Source: Chitinispirillum alkaliphilum (GTDB lineage Bacteria > Fibrobacterota > Chitinivibrionia > Chitinivibrionales > Chitinispirillaceae). From it: DNA of 64,000 nucleotides. The notes under the pieces were generated by a model, which searched no databases, was not told the origin of the DNA, and saw only the letters and a list, made by a program, of their open reading frames with translations. The position numbers were made by a program, and so were the translations under genes. The stretch spans positions 49,313-113,312 of the forward strand of contig LDWW01000015.1 of NCBI GenBank assembly GCA_001045525.1. Reading direction: 5' to 3'. This document shows positions 62,453-64,000 of the stretch, piece by piece; the stretch's first letter is position 1; each line of letters starts with the position of its first letter.

Positions 62453-64000
62453 TTTTTATCTTTTGATGATGTTGAATTGGATTTTTTCTTGGTCGCTTTC
62501 TTTTTCTTCAATCTGACTCCAGCCAGAGGCCTTTCGTCTTTAGTTGTTTTCTTTGTCCGCGGAGCACTTTTTTTCTTAACTGTTTTCCGGGTTTTCGGCT
62601 TTGATGTTTCTTTTTCTTGTTTCGCTTCGTTTTGTTCTGATAGCTTCTCCTGTTCCATAACCACTTTTATCTGAGCTGCTCTTGAACGGAGTTTTTCATT
62701 GTCTGGATCTTTGTCTATAAGTCTGTTATAAATAAGCCAGGCAAGCTCGGATTGGCCCTGTTGAAAATATATGTCTGCAAGAGTCGGGGTTAATACATGG
62801 TCAGGAATAGTAAACGGCTGATCTCTTGGGTCAATTTTTGAAGCCTGAACATTGGAAAAAGAACTTGAGGGTGGTGAAATGGATTGCGGCTCTTCTTCAA
62901 AGACCTGCCCAATTTTTTCTGAATCTGAATCTGCACGATCTGTCTCGTCTTTGGTGGTGTCCCCGGATAACTCACTTGCCTCCTCTGAATCGAAAAGTTC
63001 ACCTGAAATTTCCGACTCATTGTTTGGGGAGTCTGGATCTGCGGCGATTCCTAATAGATCGTCTGATGTAAAATCATCATCCCGATTATCGGATTCTGCT
63101 ATTTTGTCTGTGGTGTCAAAATTTGAAACACTGCTGTTTACATCCACATTTTCGCTTGAGAAGATGTCATCTTTATCGGTGTCAGAAGAATAATCCTGAT
63201 TCAGCATTTCATTAAGGTCAGCTGCAGAATGCTGTTTCTCCTTTTTGTTATCAAATATATCGATAATATCCAGTTTGTCATCTTTGGGATAACTATTCTG
63301 ATTATCTATTGCTTTGCGGATATGGTTTTCGATAAGGTCAACATCCTCAATTTCGGAGTGTTTTTCTTTATCGTGATCTGTATCGTTGCTATTGTTAATA
63401 ATGTTGAAATCTGATAATTCATCATCACCTGGGTTCTTAATATTTGCTTCCCCAGAGAGAGGTCCAGAATTTTGCTTCTCAGTTGTACTATCATCCGATC
63501 CCAAAATCTGATCAATTCCTTCGGAGACATCATCTCCGGTCATGAAATCGTTTTCTGTTTTTGGATCAGTATCCTTTTCTGGCTCAATATTCTTGTCATT
63601 CAGATTAAGCGAATCTCTGTTTAAAAAGACAGTGTCATTCATGGAAGGATCTGTGTTCTCACTGTTATTTTGGTTCTGATCCTGGTTGTAGTCTTCATCG
63701 CTTATTGATTCAGTGTCATGGGTGTTTTCCTTTTCAGATACATGCTGATTCAAACCCATCAATTCATCTGTGGTGTTGTTTTCATTAGAAATGTTATCTT
63801 CAGCTGGAGATTTTTCCTGCTGAGAATCTATAAAATCCTTATCTAACTCGCTTGTCTCATCCAAATAAGTTTCGTTGTTTATAGAAAACAGCTCATCTAT
63901 TCTTGATGATATATCATCCTCTGAAGGATCATCTTTTCCGGTTTCGTTTTGGATTTCCTGCTCTGATGATTGGGGATCATCAGTACCTAAAAGGGAGTCG
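62449..64000 (-). CDS. Acidic low-complexity protein with TPR-like segment and basic tail (5' end outside window)
   Basis: The frame stays open to the right edge, so the true start lies beyond 64000 and the gene is partial; 517 codons are seen. Most of it is D/E/N/S-rich low complexity with recurring acidic blocks such as SDDLLGIAADPDSP, related to DSLLGTDDPQS at the window edge. Near the C-terminus LADIYFQQGQSELAWLIYNRLIDKDPDNEKL is TPR-like. The protein ends in a strongly basic tail (about 60 residues of K, T, R, P). Function is unknown. It is coupled to the M24 and pilT genes by a four-base overlap. Confidence 0.7.
   Translation of the reverse strand, partial: DSLLGTDDPQSSEQEIQNETGKDDPSEDDISSRIDELFSINNETYLDETSELDKDFIDSQQEKSPAEDNISNENNTTDELMGLNQHVSEKENTHDTESISDEDYNQDQNQNNSENTDPSMNDTVFLNRDSLNLNDKNIEPEKDTDPKTENDFMTGDDVSEGIDQILGSDDSTTEKQNSGPLSGEANIKNPGDDELSDFNIINNSNDTDHDKEKHSEIEDVDLIENHIRKAIDNQNSYPKDDKLDIIDIFDNKKEKQHSAADLNEMLNQDYSSDTDKDDIFSSENVDVNSSVSNFDTTDKIAESDNRDDDFTSDDLLGIAADPDSPNNESEISGELFDSEEASELSGDTTKDETDRADSDSEKIGQVFEEEPQSISPPSSSFSNVQASKIDPRDQPFTIPDHVLTPTLADIYFQQGQSELAWLIYNRLIDKDPDNEKLRSRAAQIKVVMEQEKLSEQNEAKQEKETSKPKTRKTVKKKSAPRTKKTTKDERPLAGVRLKKKKATKKKSNSTSSKDKK

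Noticed and set aside
1..64000. CRISPR array, insertion sequence or prophage
   Set aside because: No spaced direct repeats, transposase or phage structural genes were found on either strand by reading.

Overview
The window looks like chromosomal DNA of a Gram-negative, outer-membrane bacterium of the Fibrobacteres-Chlorobi-Bacteroidetes (FCB) type, most plausibly Fibrobacterota (Chitinivibrionia-like). This rests on gene content, not on an rRNA. Secreted proteins end in Por/FlgD-like C-terminal sorting domains, there are DUF5723-like and PorV-like outer-membrane barrels, sigma54 two-component control and type IV pilus retraction, and GC content is moderate. No phage, insertion sequence, CRISPR array or rRNA operon was seen. 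Three tRNA genes are present: Val-UAC, Asp-GUC and one with anticodon CAU.

Layout. 1-8.3 kb: a secreted polysaccharide deacetylase, a histidine kinase and sigma54 response regulator flanking a small ferritin-like protein, and a PadR-FetAB-type ABC operon. 8.4-14.2 kb: aspS, a small lipoprotein, a PgpH-type 7TM-HD phosphohydrolase coupled to a HAMP-like membrane protein, a DUF3098-like protein and two tRNAs. 14.3-19.1 kb: an HD-GYP phosphodiesterase, murB, a metallo-hydrolase, a Xer recombinase and an HU/IHF protein. 19.2-26.8 kb: a surface operon with a beta-barrel protein, a 1497-residue repeat-rich secreted protein and a CsgG-like/PorV-like fusion. 26.8-28.4 kb: a GAF-SpoIIE phosphatase with a cysteine cluster. 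28.5-31.5 kb: a three-gene cassette ending in a ParA-type ATPase fused through one membrane segment to a LytM/M23 peptidase.

31.6-42.2 kb is a tightly packed minus-strand operon: lepA, lepB, trpB, trpA, chorismate mutase, tyrA, an EPSP-synthase-like protein, nadK and recN. The chorismate mutase is of the eukaryotic (yeast/plant AroQ-beta) type, and the EPSP-synthase homologue has lost its recognisable catalytic motifs. 42.3-45.4 kb: a Mur ligase overlapping an L,D-transpeptidase-like gene without a signal peptide, a LOG-family protein, and a lysine-rich mini-ORF that appears frameshifted. 45.4-56.9 kb: a divergent Tex protein, rsfS, a LytR_C protein, panD, a BFN-UVR protein, purA, a bacterial XPB helicase, a DUF116 protein, an Nfu scaffold, an ABC exporter, a zinc-ribbon coiled-coil protein and a tRNA. 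57-64 kb: a phosphoglycosyl transferase and sugar aminotransferase pair, small membrane proteins, pilT, an M24 peptidase, and a very acidic protein that runs off the right edge.

The strongest candidates for undescribed biology are the ParA-TM-M23 protein (29626-31464) with its pseudo-receiver and TPR neighbours, and the aromatic operon that combines a eukaryotic-type chorismate mutase with an apparently catalytically dead EPSP-synthase fold. Lesser leads are the possibly cytoplasmic L,D-transpeptidase coupled to a Mur ligase, the internal duplication in signal peptidase I, and the CsgG/PorV fusion. All assignments are by eye from motifs; no database search was run.
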